Assembly (NCBI RefSeq): GCF_034670125.1
Contig: NZ_JAXMOC010000002.1
Location: forward strand, 510,681-574,680
Length of the DNA stretch: 64,000 nt
From: Maricaulis sp034670125
GTDB taxonomy: Bacteria; Pseudomonadota; Alphaproteobacteria; Caulobacterales; Maricaulaceae
Reading direction: 5' to 3'
Shown here: positions 33,960 to 42,253 of the stretch, one piece after another
How positions within the stretch are numbered: the first letter of the stretch is position 1
How the letters are laid out: the number at the start of each line of letters is the position of its first letter
Notes under the pieces: generated by a model
Told to the model about the DNA's origin: nothing
Databases searched by the model: none
Seen by the model: the letters and a program-made list of their open reading frames with translations, nothing else
Made by a program: the position numbers and the translations under genes

Positions 33960-34298
33960 ATGCTGCAGCCGCCCCGAATCCTCTCCATATCCGAAGCGCG
34001 CGCGGCGTTGAAAGACGTGGTCGAGCGCGTCACCGCTGACAAGGCGCCGGCGATCATCACCCGTCAGGGCGGCGAGCCGGTGGTGATGGTGGCGCTGTCG
34101 GAGTGGGAAGCCTTACAGGAAACCAATTATTTGCTCGAGAGCCCGGCCAATGCCCGCCGCCTGCGCGACAGTATCGCCGCCGCCGAGGCCGGTGAGACCC
34201 GCTCCCTGACGCCGGACACGCTGCGCCGCCTCGCCGAAGACCCGGCCGCCTTCATCGGCTGGGCCGGGGACGAGACCGGTACCGACGGGACATCATGA
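33960..34298 (+). CDS. yefM: YefM/Phd-family antitoxin
   Basis: 112 aa from the ATG at 33960. The N-terminus ILSISEARAALKDVVERVTA and then ITRQGGEPVVMVALSEWEAL are the dimerisation/DNA-binding half of PhD/YefM antitoxins; the C-terminus is longer than usual (family about 85-95 aa). An ATG at 33933 is in frame but lies inside the promoter, so it is not used. The stop overlaps yoeB's start by 4 bases (ATGA), the normal toxin-antitoxin arrangement. Confidence 0.9.
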   Translation: MLQPPRILSISEARAALKDVVERVTADKAPAIITRQGGEPVVMVALSEWEALQETNYLLESPANARRLRDSIAAAEAGETRSLTPDTLRRLAEDPAAFIGWAGDETGTDGTS

Positions 34299-34561
34299 AT
34301 GTCGAGCTGACGCCCCAGGCGCTCGACGATCTTGCCTGGCTGGTCCGCCACGAAACCCGCCTAGCCAAACGCACCCTCCAGCTCATCGAAGACATTCGCC
34401 GCAACCCGTTCGACGGCCTGGGCAAACCGGAATGCCTCAAGGGCGAACTGTCAGGCTGGTGGTCGCGCCGCATCGATAGCAAGCACAGGCTGGTTTATCG
34501 GGTTATGGGGGCCGGGGATGGGCAGCGGGTGGAGGTGGTGCAGTGTCGGCGGCATTATTGA
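34295..34561 (+). CDS. yoeB: YoeB-family ribosome-dependent mRNA interferase toxin
   Basis: 88 aa, RelE-fold. Active-site residues align with E. coli YoeB: Glu46 (KPECLKGELSGWWSRRI), Arg65 (KHRLVYR), His87 and Tyr88 at the C-terminus (QCRRHY). It cleaves mRNA at the ribosomal A site when free of YefM. No changes suggest inactivity. Confidence 0.92.
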   Translation: MNVELTPQALDDLAWLVRHETRLAKRTLQLIEDIRRNPFDGLGKPECLKGELSGWWSRRIDSKHRLVYRVMGAGDGQRVEVVQCRRHY

Positions 34562-34644
34562 GCTGAGTTGGCCTGCGGCCAGCCTGTCGCAGGGTAGCAA
34601 CGCTGCATGAGCCGACAAGCCAACCATCCAATCAATCATTCCAT

Positions 34645-34745
34645 CATTTTTCCCGGAAGCGCGCCAGCGCTATCCGGGACCAACGGGAGATTCAGCGCTT
34701 CAAACCGGGTTCGGTTGGTCCCGGGTCTTCGCCCGGGAAAAATGG
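34645..34745. repeat. palindromic intergenic repeat of a second type
   Basis: The arms are CATTTTTCCCGG...TATCCGGGACCAACGGG and GGTTGGTCCCGGGTC...GCCCGGGAAAAATGG, an imperfect palindrome of about 100 bases whose inner part also has CAGCGCTTCAAACCGGGTT. Sequences of the form CCCGGGTCT..GCCCGGGA are common dispersed palindromes in alphaproteobacteria. It lies between yoeB and copy 2 of the first repeat, in the 363-base stretch 34562-34924, which holds no gene I can support. Confidence 0.7.
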
Positions 34746-34757
34746 TGTGTGAGAGTG

Positions 34758-34886
34758 CGCGCACCGGCGCGGACCGATCCATACATCGCTTGTCAGCCAG
34801 CGGGCCGTATTCGTTTCTTTCAATCAAGGGCCCGAAGGGCCGCGTAGCGGGCATGTCCCTTGACCGAAAGGGAGCCATTCAGCGAC
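34758..34886. repeat. palindromic repeat, copy 2 (degenerate)
   Basis: It repeats the start of copy 1: GCGCGGA, CCATACATCGCTTGTCAGCC, GGGCCGTATTCG, TCAAGGGCCCGAAGGGCCGC and GCGGGCATGTCCCTTGACCG. Here the right arm decays after TCCCTTGACCG, so the palindrome is broken. The two copies flank the yefM-yoeB pair, in the same orientation. Confidence 0.75.
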
Positions 34887-34924
34887 AAAACACCAAGAAA
34901 GCCATTTGGAACGAGAAGTTGCCA

Positions 34925-35788
34925 ATGCCCGGAACGCTGCTTCAACTCATTCTCTACACGCTGGCTGCCCAGGCCGAGCAGGCGGGCGATCACGATCTTG
35001 CCGCGGCGATCCTCGACTTCGAGGCGCGAGGCGAGCATCACATCGTCGAATTTGTTTCCCCGGCACAGGAACGACTCAGTGTTTCGCAGTGGATTGCGTC
35101 GACGACCGAGCAAGGCGGATGTTCCTTCACGGCGCGATATTTTCCTTCGCGGCCACTTCGAATCCATCTGAACACGATGCGCCCAACCTACATGACTGAC
35201 CACAAGCTTCAGGGCGACACAGACATCCTTGGCCGTCCAAGCCTCGACAACGACAATCCTGCGCCTTGGGCCATTGCGGTTACCTTCCCCGACAGCGTTC
35301 GCTACTGGTGGCCCGAATGGCAGGCAATCCATCCACGCCCCACCTCCGGCCCAATCTGGACTGTCAGTTATCGTGAACTGCCAGTGGCCGATCCTGGTAT
35401 GGACTCGCCATCCCTGCACGTCGCTCGGGGAAACCTGAAACGCGCCCTCAATGACATCCGCGAGGTCGATCAATCCGAGCAATCCGGTTACTGGTCGAAT
35501 TCGTTTTTCCTGCCGGCCCTGGGTCTGCTCGATCCGGCCAGCGCGTCAGAACCTTTTCCCGTATTGCCGGAGAATCTCGGCCTGTCGCCGGATCGCGAGC
35601 AACTGCTACGGGGAGCCCTTCGTGGCTGGGTGTTTGGCGGCATGGGTAGTTGGAGCGACAACGGACCATCATCACCCGAAATCGCAGAACGCTGGGAGGC
35701 CGTCACGCAGGCGCTGTACACCACAACCAGCTTTGCACTTGTGGCCGCTATCAATGACGAGCAACCGACGTCCTGCCCCACCCCCTAA
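34925..35788 (+). CDS. hypothetical protein in the accessory patch
   Basis: 287 aa from the ATG at 34925 (MPGTLLQLILYTLAAQAEQA); the frame is open back to 34607 but that part crosses the repeats. Cytosolic-looking, with many aromatic residues (RYWWPEWQAIHPRPTSGPIW; GYWSNSFFLPALGLLDP) and an N-terminal helical pair. I recognise no domain. The ribosome site is weak (GAGAAG). Its stop overlaps the pccB stop by 4 bases in convergent orientation. Its position after the toxin-antitoxin pair and repeats suggests it arrived with this patch. Confidence 0.55.
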   Translation: MPGTLLQLILYTLAAQAEQAGDHDLAAAILDFEARGEHHIVEFVSPAQERLSVSQWIASTTEQGGCSFTARYFPSRPLRIHLNTMRPTYMTDHKLQGDTDILGRPSLDNDNPAPWAIAVTFPDSVRYWWPEWQAIHPRPTSGPIWTVSYRELPVADPGMDSPSLHVARGNLKRALNDIREVDQSEQSGYWSNSFFLPALGLLDPASASEPFPVLPENLGLSPDREQLLRGALRGWVFGGMGSWSDNGPSSPEIAERWEAVTQALYTTTSFALVAAINDEQPTSCPTP

Positions 35789-37317
35789 AGCGGAATATTA
35801 TCGTGTTTCTTCCACGGGTTTTCCGCCTTCTTGTTCTTCAGCGTTCTTAGCGCCGAGATCAGGCGTTTGCGGGTGTTGTGGGGCATGATGACGTCGTCGA
35901 TATAGCCGCGGCCGGCGGCGACGAAGGGGTTGGCGAAGCGGTCTTCGTATTCCTTCGCGTGGGCGGCCATCTTGTCGGGGTCGGCGGCATCCTTGCGGTG
36001 GATGATCTCGGCGGCACCCTTGGCGCCCATCACGGCGATCTCGGCGGTCGGCCAGGCGTAGTTGACGTCGCCGCGCAGGTGTTTCGAACTCATCACGTCA
36101 TAGGCGCCGCCATAGGCCTTGCGGGTGATGACGGTGAGCTTGGGAACGGTCGCTTCGGCATAGGCAAAGAGGAGCTTGGCGCCGTGCTTGATCAGGCCGC
36201 CATATTCCTGGCGGGTTCCGGGCAGGAAGCCGGGCACGTCGACAAAGGTGACGATCGGGATGTTGAAGGCGTCGCAAAAGCGCACGAAACGGCCGGCCTT
36301 GCGGCTGGCATCGCTGTCGAGCACGCCGGCCAGTGACATCGGCTGGTTGGCAACAAAACCGACCGGCTGACCGTCGAGGCGGCCGAAACCGGTGACGATA
36401 TTGGCGGCATAGTCCGGCGCGATCTCGAAGAAATCGCCCTCATCCGCCACCTTCTCGATCAGCTCCTTGATGTCATAGGGCTTGTTCGGATTGGACGGGA
36501 CCAGCGTGTCGAGGCTGGGTTCCTGCCGGTCGACGCAGTCATGGCTGGGTCGTTTGGGCGGGGTTTCGCGATTGGACAGCGGCAGGAAGTCGATCAGCCG
36601 GCGCAATTGTACCAGGGCCTCGATGTCATTCTCGAACGCGCCATCAGCGACGCCGGATTTCTTGGCGTGGATGGAGGCTCCGCCGAGTTCTTCATGGGTG
36701 ACGGTCTCGTTGGTGACGGTCTTCACCACATCCGGCCCGGTCACATACATGTAGGAGGTGTCCTTCACCATGAAGATGAAGTCGGTGATGGCGGGGGAGT
36801 ATACGTCACCGCCGGCGCACGGTCCCATGATCATGGAGATCTGCGGCACCACGCCGGACGCCAATGTGTTCTGCAGGAAGATGTCGGCATACCCCCCCAG
36901 CGAGGCGACGCCTTCCTGGATCCGGGCCCCACCGGCGTCGAAGATGCCGATCACCGGCGCGCCGTTCTGGATGGCGGCTTTCTGGATCTTGACGATCTTC
37001 TGGGCGTGGGTCTCGGACAGCGAGCCGCCGAAGACGGTAAAATCCTTGGAGAAGAGATAGACCAGCCGGCCATTGATGGTGCCGTGGCCGGTGACCACGC
37101 CATCGCCGGGGATTTTCTTGTCGGCCATGCCGAAATCGACGCAGCGATGCTCGACGAACATGTCCCATTCTTCAAACGAGCCATCATCCAGCAGGAGTTC
37201 GATGCGTTCACGCGCCGAGAGTTTGCCCTTGCCATGCTGCGCTTCAATGCGCGCCTCTCCGCCGCCCATACGGGCTGCGGCGCGTTTGGCTTCCAGCTGC
37301 TCGAGCACGTCTTTCAT
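35785..37317 (-). CDS. pccB: propionyl-CoA carboxylase, beta subunit
   Basis: 510 aa. GKGKLSARERIELLLDDGSF, the oxyanion segment IMGPCAGGDVYSPAITDF, YVTGPDVVKTVTNETVTHEE, VDVPGFLPGTRQEYGGLIKH, ITRKAYGGAYDVMSSKHLRG and YAWPTAEIAVMGAKGA are the standard PccB blocks. It transfers CO2 from PccA's biotin to propionyl-CoA. Its downstream neighbour is the convergent orphan gene. Confidence 0.95.
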   Translation of the reverse strand: MKDVLEQLEAKRAAARMGGGEARIEAQHGKGKLSARERIELLLDDGSFEEWDMFVEHRCVDFGMADKKIPGDGVVTGHGTINGRLVYLFSKDFTVFGGSLSETHAQKIVKIQKAAIQNGAPVIGIFDAGGARIQEGVASLGGYADIFLQNTLASGVVPQISMIMGPCAGGDVYSPAITDFIFMVKDTSYMYVTGPDVVKTVTNETVTHEELGGASIHAKKSGVADGAFENDIEALVQLRRLIDFLPLSNRETPPKRPSHDCVDRQEPSLDTLVPSNPNKPYDIKELIEKVADEGDFFEIAPDYAANIVTGFGRLDGQPVGFVANQPMSLAGVLDSDASRKAGRFVRFCDAFNIPIVTFVDVPGFLPGTRQEYGGLIKHGAKLLFAYAEATVPKLTVITRKAYGGAYDVMSSKHLRGDVNYAWPTAEIAVMGAKGAAEIIHRKDAADPDKMAAHAKEYEDRFANPFVAAGRGYIDDVIMPHNTRKRLISALRTLKNKKAENPWKKHDNIPL

Positions 37318-37473
37318 GGCAGGTCCTTCCCCACGGGATTCTTGTCAGGCGCCAGATAGCAGACCCCCGAGTGATTGTGCAATCAAGCCCGTGCGCCAGT
37401 TGAACCGGGAAACAGGCATCATGCGGCGCAGGGATTGCAGCGCATCACGGTGAACCGGGACAAGGATGGGCGC

Positions 37474-38568
37474 ATGAGCGGCCGAGGCATGCAAACAGAA
37501 ATCGTGACCATTGATGGCATCGGCGCCCCGGAACGCCAGGCCTGGAACGATTTTCGTGCGCGTAACCCCTCCCTCGCCTCGCCCTATTTCAGCCTGGCCT
37601 TTACTCAAGCGATGGCCCGGCGACGCAACGACACCCGCATCGCCATCCTGCACCGTAACGGCACAATCGACGGTTTTTTGCCGCTGCACCTGTCCCGTTC
37701 CGGCGTCGCGCGGCCGATCGGCGGCCCGCTGGGCGACCATCATGGCCTGATCACCACGACACCCGAACTTGATATTGAAGCGGCCCTCGGCGGCAGCGGC
37801 TTTGGCCTGTTCACCTTTCACGGTGCCCTCGCCGACCAGTCCAGCTTTGCCCGGGCCAGCGGCCACCCGCCGCAAATGTCGTGGGTGTCCGATCTGTCAG
37901 GCGGCTTTGAGAATTTCCTCGATGATTGCGCCCGCGAAGACGCCAAGGCGATGCGCAACATCCGCGCCCGTCAGCGCAAGCTGGCCGAAATGGGCGATGA
38001 GGTCGTGTTCCGCATCGACGACCGCCGCCCGGACGTCTTCCGCGCCGTGATCGAGACCAAGCGTGAGCAATACCGCCGCACCAATGCCCTGGATGTGTTT
38101 GTCGCCGGCTGGGCCCGGCAGGCCATCGAGGACCTGTTCGACAGCGATACACCGGAACTGTCCGGCCTGCTGTCGACGGTCGAGATCAATGGTCAACTCG
38201 CGGCCGCTCATTTCGGCATGCGCTCCGAACGGGTGCTGCACTACTGGTTCCCGGTTTATTGGCCGGAATTTTCAAAACTCGGCCCGGGCCTGACCCTGTA
38301 TCTGGAGATCGCCCGTCATCTCGAAACGCTGGGCGTTGACCAGATCCATCTCGGGCCGGGCGATTATGACTTCAAGCGCCGCTTGTCGAATGCCGGTTTC
38401 GCCATCGTGACAGGGCGCCTTGAGCGCCCCTCCCTTGCCCACGCCCTGGTGCGGACCGGACAGATGATCGACGGTGTTGCCCGGGCCCTGCCGCTGGGCC
38501 GGGTCTCGAATTGGCCCGGCAAGGCATTCCGCCGCCTCGACAAATGGGCCGCCGTACACGCTTTCTAG
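37474..38568 (+). CDS. GNAT/FemAB-like acyltransferase (CelD/BcsL type)
   Basis: 364 aa from the ATG at 37474 (ribosome site GGATGGG); ATG 37489 is also possible. The C-terminal half has the GNAT_6/CelD-BcsL pattern: IETKREQYRRTNALDVFVAG, TVEINGQLAAAHFGMRSERV, PEFSKLGPGLTLYLEIARHL and IHLGPGDYDFKRRLSNAGFA, the late glycine-aspartate-tyrosine motif of this group. Members acylate exopolysaccharide or cellulose components. Caulobacter HfsK, a holdfast-modifying enzyme, is of this general type; a link here is speculation. It may be cotranscribed with the next gene (16-base gap). Confidence 0.75.
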   Translation: MSGRGMQTEIVTIDGIGAPERQAWNDFRARNPSLASPYFSLAFTQAMARRRNDTRIAILHRNGTIDGFLPLHLSRSGVARPIGGPLGDHHGLITTTPELDIEAALGGSGFGLFTFHGALADQSSFARASGHPPQMSWVSDLSGGFENFLDDCAREDAKAMRNIRARQRKLAEMGDEVVFRIDDRRPDVFRAVIETKREQYRRTNALDVFVAGWARQAIEDLFDSDTPELSGLLSTVEINGQLAAAHFGMRSERVLHYWFPVYWPEFSKLGPGLTLYLEIARHLETLGVDQIHLGPGDYDFKRRLSNAGFAIVTGRLERPSLAHALVRTGQMIDGVARALPLGRVSNWPGKAFRRLDKWAAVHAF

Positions 38569-38584
38569 CCAGTTGGGGGTATCC

Positions 38585-39373
38585 ATGCAGACGCTATTCT
38601 CGCCGGATGGCAGTATTGATGCACCGCTCCAGGCGTTCGGCTTCCTGATCGCCACAGCCCTGGCACTGGCAATCACCGTGAACGTGACAGTGCGAGGTTT
38701 CGCTGCGGTCGGGTATCACGGATTTGCGCGGCAGGTCGTGAACCCGGACATGCTGGCGCTCATCGCACTCATCGCGCTGGTACCGCTCAACCTGTTCGAT
38801 CACGCCGTGGTGCCGCTGGCCGGCGTGTTTCGTCCCGAGATTGGCGATGGCGGCCTGGTCGAAAACCTGACCATAACCGTCATGATCTTCCCGGTGGTGC
38901 TCGCTATCAGCGGCTTGGGGCAACGGCGGGGACACGGCGCGTTCGGCCCGGTCGCCCTGACGGCTGTGGCGATCGTATTGCTCGTCGCCTTCGGCGAGGA
39001 GGTCAGCTGGGGCCAACACTGGTTCGGTTTCACGCCGCCCGAAGCGATAGCCCGCACCAATCTGCAGGAAGAGTTCAACCTGCACAATTACATCACACCC
39101 GGCACGATGGAGACCGTCTACTATGTGGGCGGGCTGATCTTGCTGGTGACCGGAGCCCGACTGGGCTCCCTCATCGAGGCGCGCAATGGCGACACCGTGC
39201 TGCTGCCGCTTCGGGGCCTGCTGATCCTGAGCGGTGCCCTGATGTGCCATCACATCTTCCAGGAACTGGCCGAGCTCGCGGTTATCGTGACAGGCTTCCT
39301 GGTCTGGAACCGGCTCGACGAAGGTCGCCTGGAGTTCCGACCCCGGATACTGCGCACGGTCGCGGCACTCTAG
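38585..39373 (+). CDS. hypothetical polytopic membrane protein (GEEVSWGQ motif)
   Basis: 262 aa from the ATG at 38585 (ribosome site TGGGGGT). About seven hydrophobic helices. The conserved-looking polar motif AFGEEVSWGQHWFGFTPPEA, followed by NLQEEFNLHNYITPG, recurs in many unannotated bacterial membrane proteins; paired acidic residues and His/Asn could bind a metal or form an active site. Function unknown. It follows the acyltransferase gene closely. Confidence 0.65.
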   Translation: MQTLFSPDGSIDAPLQAFGFLIATALALAITVNVTVRGFAAVGYHGFARQVVNPDMLALIALIALVPLNLFDHAVVPLAGVFRPEIGDGGLVENLTITVMIFPVVLAISGLGQRRGHGAFGPVALTAVAIVLLVAFGEEVSWGQHWFGFTPPEAIARTNLQEEFNLHNYITPGTMETVYYVGGLILLVTGARLGSLIEARNGDTVLLPLRGLLILSGALMCHHIFQELAELAVIVTGFLVWNRLDEGRLEFRPRILRTVAAL

Positions 39374-39903
39374 TCCGGCGCGGCCGCCGCCAACCGGTCC
39401 CTCCAGGCCGTCGCGTCCTGCTCGATCCGGGAGACGAACACGGCTTTCCGCGCGGCATAGTCCGCCCGGCGGACCAACCCCGCGGCGACGATCACCAGCT
39501 TGTGACGACCATAGGCCGAGGCGACATCCGGGTGAGCCCGGAGATAGTCACGAAACGCCAGGTGGCGGCGAAATCCGTCACTGTCTTCCCGGAAGGCGTG
39601 AACATGGGCGAGGCGCGTTCCATCGGGATGGTGGCGCCGGTAATAGCGCCGTCCCTCGATCCCGTTCTCGCCGCGCAACTGGTAACCGGCCTGCACCATG
39701 GCGTCGTTGCGACGATCCAGCGCCGACAGGTCCAGCGTCCCGACCAGAATGTCGATCACCGGCTTGGCCGCGAGCCCGGGCACGGATGTACTGCCGATAT
39801 GCTCTATCCGGACGGCCGCACGTCCCAGCGCCGCGTACAGACGGGCCTGCTCCTCGACAAAGCGCCCGGGCCAGGCCGGATCATAATCGACAACCTGGGC
39901 CAT
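39370..39903 (-). CDS. GrpB/UPF0157 family nucleotidyltransferase-like protein
   Basis: 177 aa from the ATG at 39903 (ribosome site GGGGAG); a TTG one codon upstream is ignored. VDYDPAWPGRFVEEQARL, VRIEHIGSTSVPGLAAKPVI and DILVGTLDL are the GrpB nucleotidyltransferase-fold motifs; YRRHHPDGTRLAHVHAFRED and FRDYLRAHPDVASAYGRHK complete the family. Some members join acyl groups to CoA, but substrates are mostly unknown. Confidence 0.9.
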   Translation of the reverse strand: MAQVVDYDPAWPGRFVEEQARLYAALGRAAVRIEHIGSTSVPGLAAKPVIDILVGTLDLSALDRRNDAMVQAGYQLRGENGIEGRRYYRRHHPDGTRLAHVHAFREDSDGFRRHLAFRDYLRAHPDVASAYGRHKLVIVAAGLVRRADYAARKAVFVSRIEQDATAWRDRLAAAAPD

Positions 39904-39929
39904 CAAGCCTGCTCCCCGCCGCTGCCCGA

Positions 39930-40613
39930 CTACTGAAACGGGTTCAGCTTCTTTAGGAAATACTGCAACCCGCCGCGGTTTTCCTTGCGGTCAAGTTCTT
40001 CCTGCGAGGTCAGGAAGGTGGTCTGGACGACATAGCGCTCGCCCTCGAAGGGCAGATGACCGTGCCAGGAGTTGTCGGCGCGCAGGAAGGCAAAGACATA
40101 GCCTGCCAGCGGCGGTACTTCCTCGGTGAAATCCTCGAAATCCTTGGGTCCGTTGAGCACGCGGATGCAGCCGGCCCCCGTGCCGTCCCACTCGGCATTG
40201 AGATAGGTCAGCATAGTCAGGATTTTCGACTTGGAGTCGTTGTGGATCGGACCGTCAGACAGCTGCGACACCTTGCGCACCGTGATCATGCGCGGCTTCT
40301 CGGTGAAGTCGACGCCGAACTTGTCGGTCAGGACCTGCGCCAGCTCGGCCGAATTGAGATCTTCCATCAGGCGTTTGAACTCGCCAGAGGTTTCCAGCTT
40401 GGACAGCGGCAGATAGCCGGGCTTGTCGATCGCCGGGTAGTCGCGGCGCACATTGGCGGCTTCGTCGGCACTGAGGGCACCGTCCGCGACGAAATAGGAA
40501 TAGGGGTCTGAGCGGACATTGGCCTGACGCAGCGCGTCAAAATCCAGCAGGCCACCGGGACCGGTCTTGCCAGCTTGCGCTTGGCCATTGGGTTCGGGAG
40601 CGGTGTCAGCCAT
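39930..40613 (-). CDS. 2-oxoglutarate/Fe(II)-dependent oxygenase
   Basis: 227 aa. The HxD metal motif is GPIHNDSKSK (H124, D126), the distal His is in ADNSWHGHLPFEGERYVVQT (H184 or H186), and Arg193 is suited to bind 2-oxoglutarate. The LTMLTYLNAEWDGTGAGCIRV segment is typical of prolyl-4-hydroxylase-like oxygenases. The first 25 residues are Gly/Pro/Gln-rich. Substrate unknown. Confidence 0.85.
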   Translation of the reverse strand: MADTAPEPNGQAQAGKTGPGGLLDFDALRQANVRSDPYSYFVADGALSADEAANVRRDYPAIDKPGYLPLSKLETSGEFKRLMEDLNSAELAQVLTDKFGVDFTEKPRMITVRKVSQLSDGPIHNDSKSKILTMLTYLNAEWDGTGAGCIRVLNGPKDFEDFTEEVPPLAGYVFAFLRADNSWHGHLPFEGERYVVQTTFLTSQEELDRKENRGGLQYFLKKLNPFQ

Positions 40614-40667
40614 GGTCCAGTCTCCGGTCGGATTGGGATTATCAGGTTAAACGCCTGGCGCCGGGCA

Positions 40668-41435
40668 TCAAGCCGAGGGCGCCGCGTCCAATGCACGCAG
40701 GACTGCAGCCATCGTCACCAATTCGTTGCGCAGCCGCGCGAGACGGTCCGCCGCCTCATGATCCTCGCCCCACTGGCTGATCTGGAAATGCTCGTCGAGG
40801 GTCGAAAGGGCGAAAGCCTGCTCGCCGTCAATGTCGCCCGCCAGCAGCTGCAGCGCCAACAGGGCCGAACCGCACACCGCCGTGACATGGGCCAGCGTCG
40901 TCAGGCGCCAGTCATCCAGCTCGCCGGCGCGCTGCATCACACGCTGCAGGGCGACGGGGTCCTGATCGACCGGCATCAGCCCCGTGGCCGCGACGAAATG
41001 GGCGCCCAGTCTGTCCTCGGCCCAGGCCAGGACCGGATCCCAGGCCGCCGCCTGGGAGGCAACCAGCTCCGGCGGTTCCGGGGCCCGGAAGCAGACCAGG
41101 TCGGTGGAGGCGTATTTGGTGACTTCCGCCACTGTCGCCGCCCGGGCGTCCGGGATCAGGTCCAGGGCGACGAAGCACAGGCGGGTGGCCGGCATGGCCG
41201 GCGCATCAATGCGCTCGCCCTGGGCGTCCCATTCCGACGCCACCAGCTCGGCCAGCGCCCGGGTCGGCAGGGCCAGGGTGCGCTTGGCCGGGGACTTGAC
41301 CGGCCGACCATCGAGCCGGACCGCAAACCCGTCATCAAGAGCCAGCACATCGACCGTCTTGTAAAAGCGCTTGGGAAGCGAATTTTCACGGCTGGGGATC
41401 TTGACCCCGGGCTTGGTCTGATAGGATTCGCTCAT
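40668..41435 (-). CDS. ATP12-family F1-ATPase assembly chaperone
   Basis: 255 aa. PKRFYKTVDVLALDDGFAVR, LDGRPVKSPAKRTLALPTRA, EWDAQGERIDAPAMPATRLC, YASTDLVCFRAPEPPEL and LDEHFQISQWGEDHEA match ATP12. In mitochondria and alphaproteobacteria it chaperones the F1 alpha subunit. Its start overlaps the HAD phosphatase stop by 4 bases, so the two genes are probably translationally coupled. Confidence 0.93.
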   Translation of the reverse strand: MSESYQTKPGVKIPSRENSLPKRFYKTVDVLALDDGFAVRLDGRPVKSPAKRTLALPTRALAELVASEWDAQGERIDAPAMPATRLCFVALDLIPDARAATVAEVTKYASTDLVCFRAPEPPELVASQAAAWDPVLAWAEDRLGAHFVAATGLMPVDQDPVALQRVMQRAGELDDWRLTTLAHVTAVCGSALLALQLLAGDIDGEQAFALSTLDEHFQISQWGEDHEAADRLARLRNELVTMAAVLRALDAAPSA

Positions 41436-42142
41436 AGGGTTGCTCCCGGCGTGAATGCGATGCCGACGGTCTCGGCAAACGTGTCCAACGCCCTGTCGAG
41501 CGCGGCGAAATCATCATGGATGCTGTGCGCCCCGGCTTCAGCGATCTCGTCGGGGGTATGGAAACCCCAGCTGACGCCCAGCGTATGGACACCGGCATTG
41601 CGCCCCATCGCCATGTCGAAACCGGTATCCCCGATCATCACCGCGTGCGCGGCCTCGGTGCCGGTCTCGCGCAAGGCGTCCAGCACCATGCGGGGGTTCG
41701 GCTTGCCGGCTCCGCCGTCAACGGTCTGCAAGGTGTCGAAATAGCGGTGCAGGTCGTGATGCTCAAAGACGATATCGAGGCCTCGCCGGGCCTTGCCGGT
41801 CGCCACGCCCATCAGCCAGCCCTGATCGACCAGGCGCTCCAGCGTGTCGCGAACGCCGTCATAGAGCGGTTCGGAAAAGCCGGCCTCGGCGCGTTGCTCG
41901 ACGAACGCTTCCTTGTAGTAGCCCGCCAGCTGCACGGCACGCTCAGGTCCGAAGTCCGGCGGCGCGAGGCGCGTCACGGCTTCGGTCAGCTCGAGCCCGA
42001 CAATCGTTCGCGTGCGATCATAGTCGATCCCGCCCAGGCCGGCGCGACGGAAGGCACGGTCCATCGCCTTCTGGATCACCTGCCGACTGTCAACGATGGT
42101 ACCGTCGACATCCCAGATGGCGAGTTTCAAGGGGCTGCTCAC
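41432..42142 (-). CDS. HAD-superfamily phosphatase (phosphoglycolate phosphatase-like)
   Basis: 236 aa from a GTG at 42142 (ribosome site GGAG, 9 bases upstream); the frame opens at 42331 but that would overlap the divergent gene. HAD motif I is AIWDVDGTIVDS (Asp11, Asp13), motif III is in GKPNPRMVLDAL, and motif IV is AVMIGDTGFDMAMG. An alpha-helical cap sits between motifs I and II. It probably dephosphorylates a small phosphoester such as 2-phosphoglycolate. Upstream of and coupled to atp12. Confidence 0.85.
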   Translation of the reverse strand: MSSPLKLAIWDVDGTIVDSRQVIQKAMDRAFRRAGLGGIDYDRTRTIVGLELTEAVTRLAPPDFGPERAVQLAGYYKEAFVEQRAEAGFSEPLYDGVRDTLERLVDQGWLMGVATGKARRGLDIVFEHHDLHRYFDTLQTVDGGAGKPNPRMVLDALRETGTEAAHAVMIGDTGFDMAMGRNAGVHTLGVSWGFHTPDEIAEAGAHSIHDDFAALDRALDTFAETVGIAFTPGATL

Positions 42143-42253
42143 GCGGCGAGGCTCCGTTTGCTTGGGCGCGACATAAGCGGCTGCGTCCGGCTTGGCAAGC
42201 ACGCCCCGCCTCATGCTAGCTAGGCAGGACATGCAAGCTGGAGTGCACTGCCG

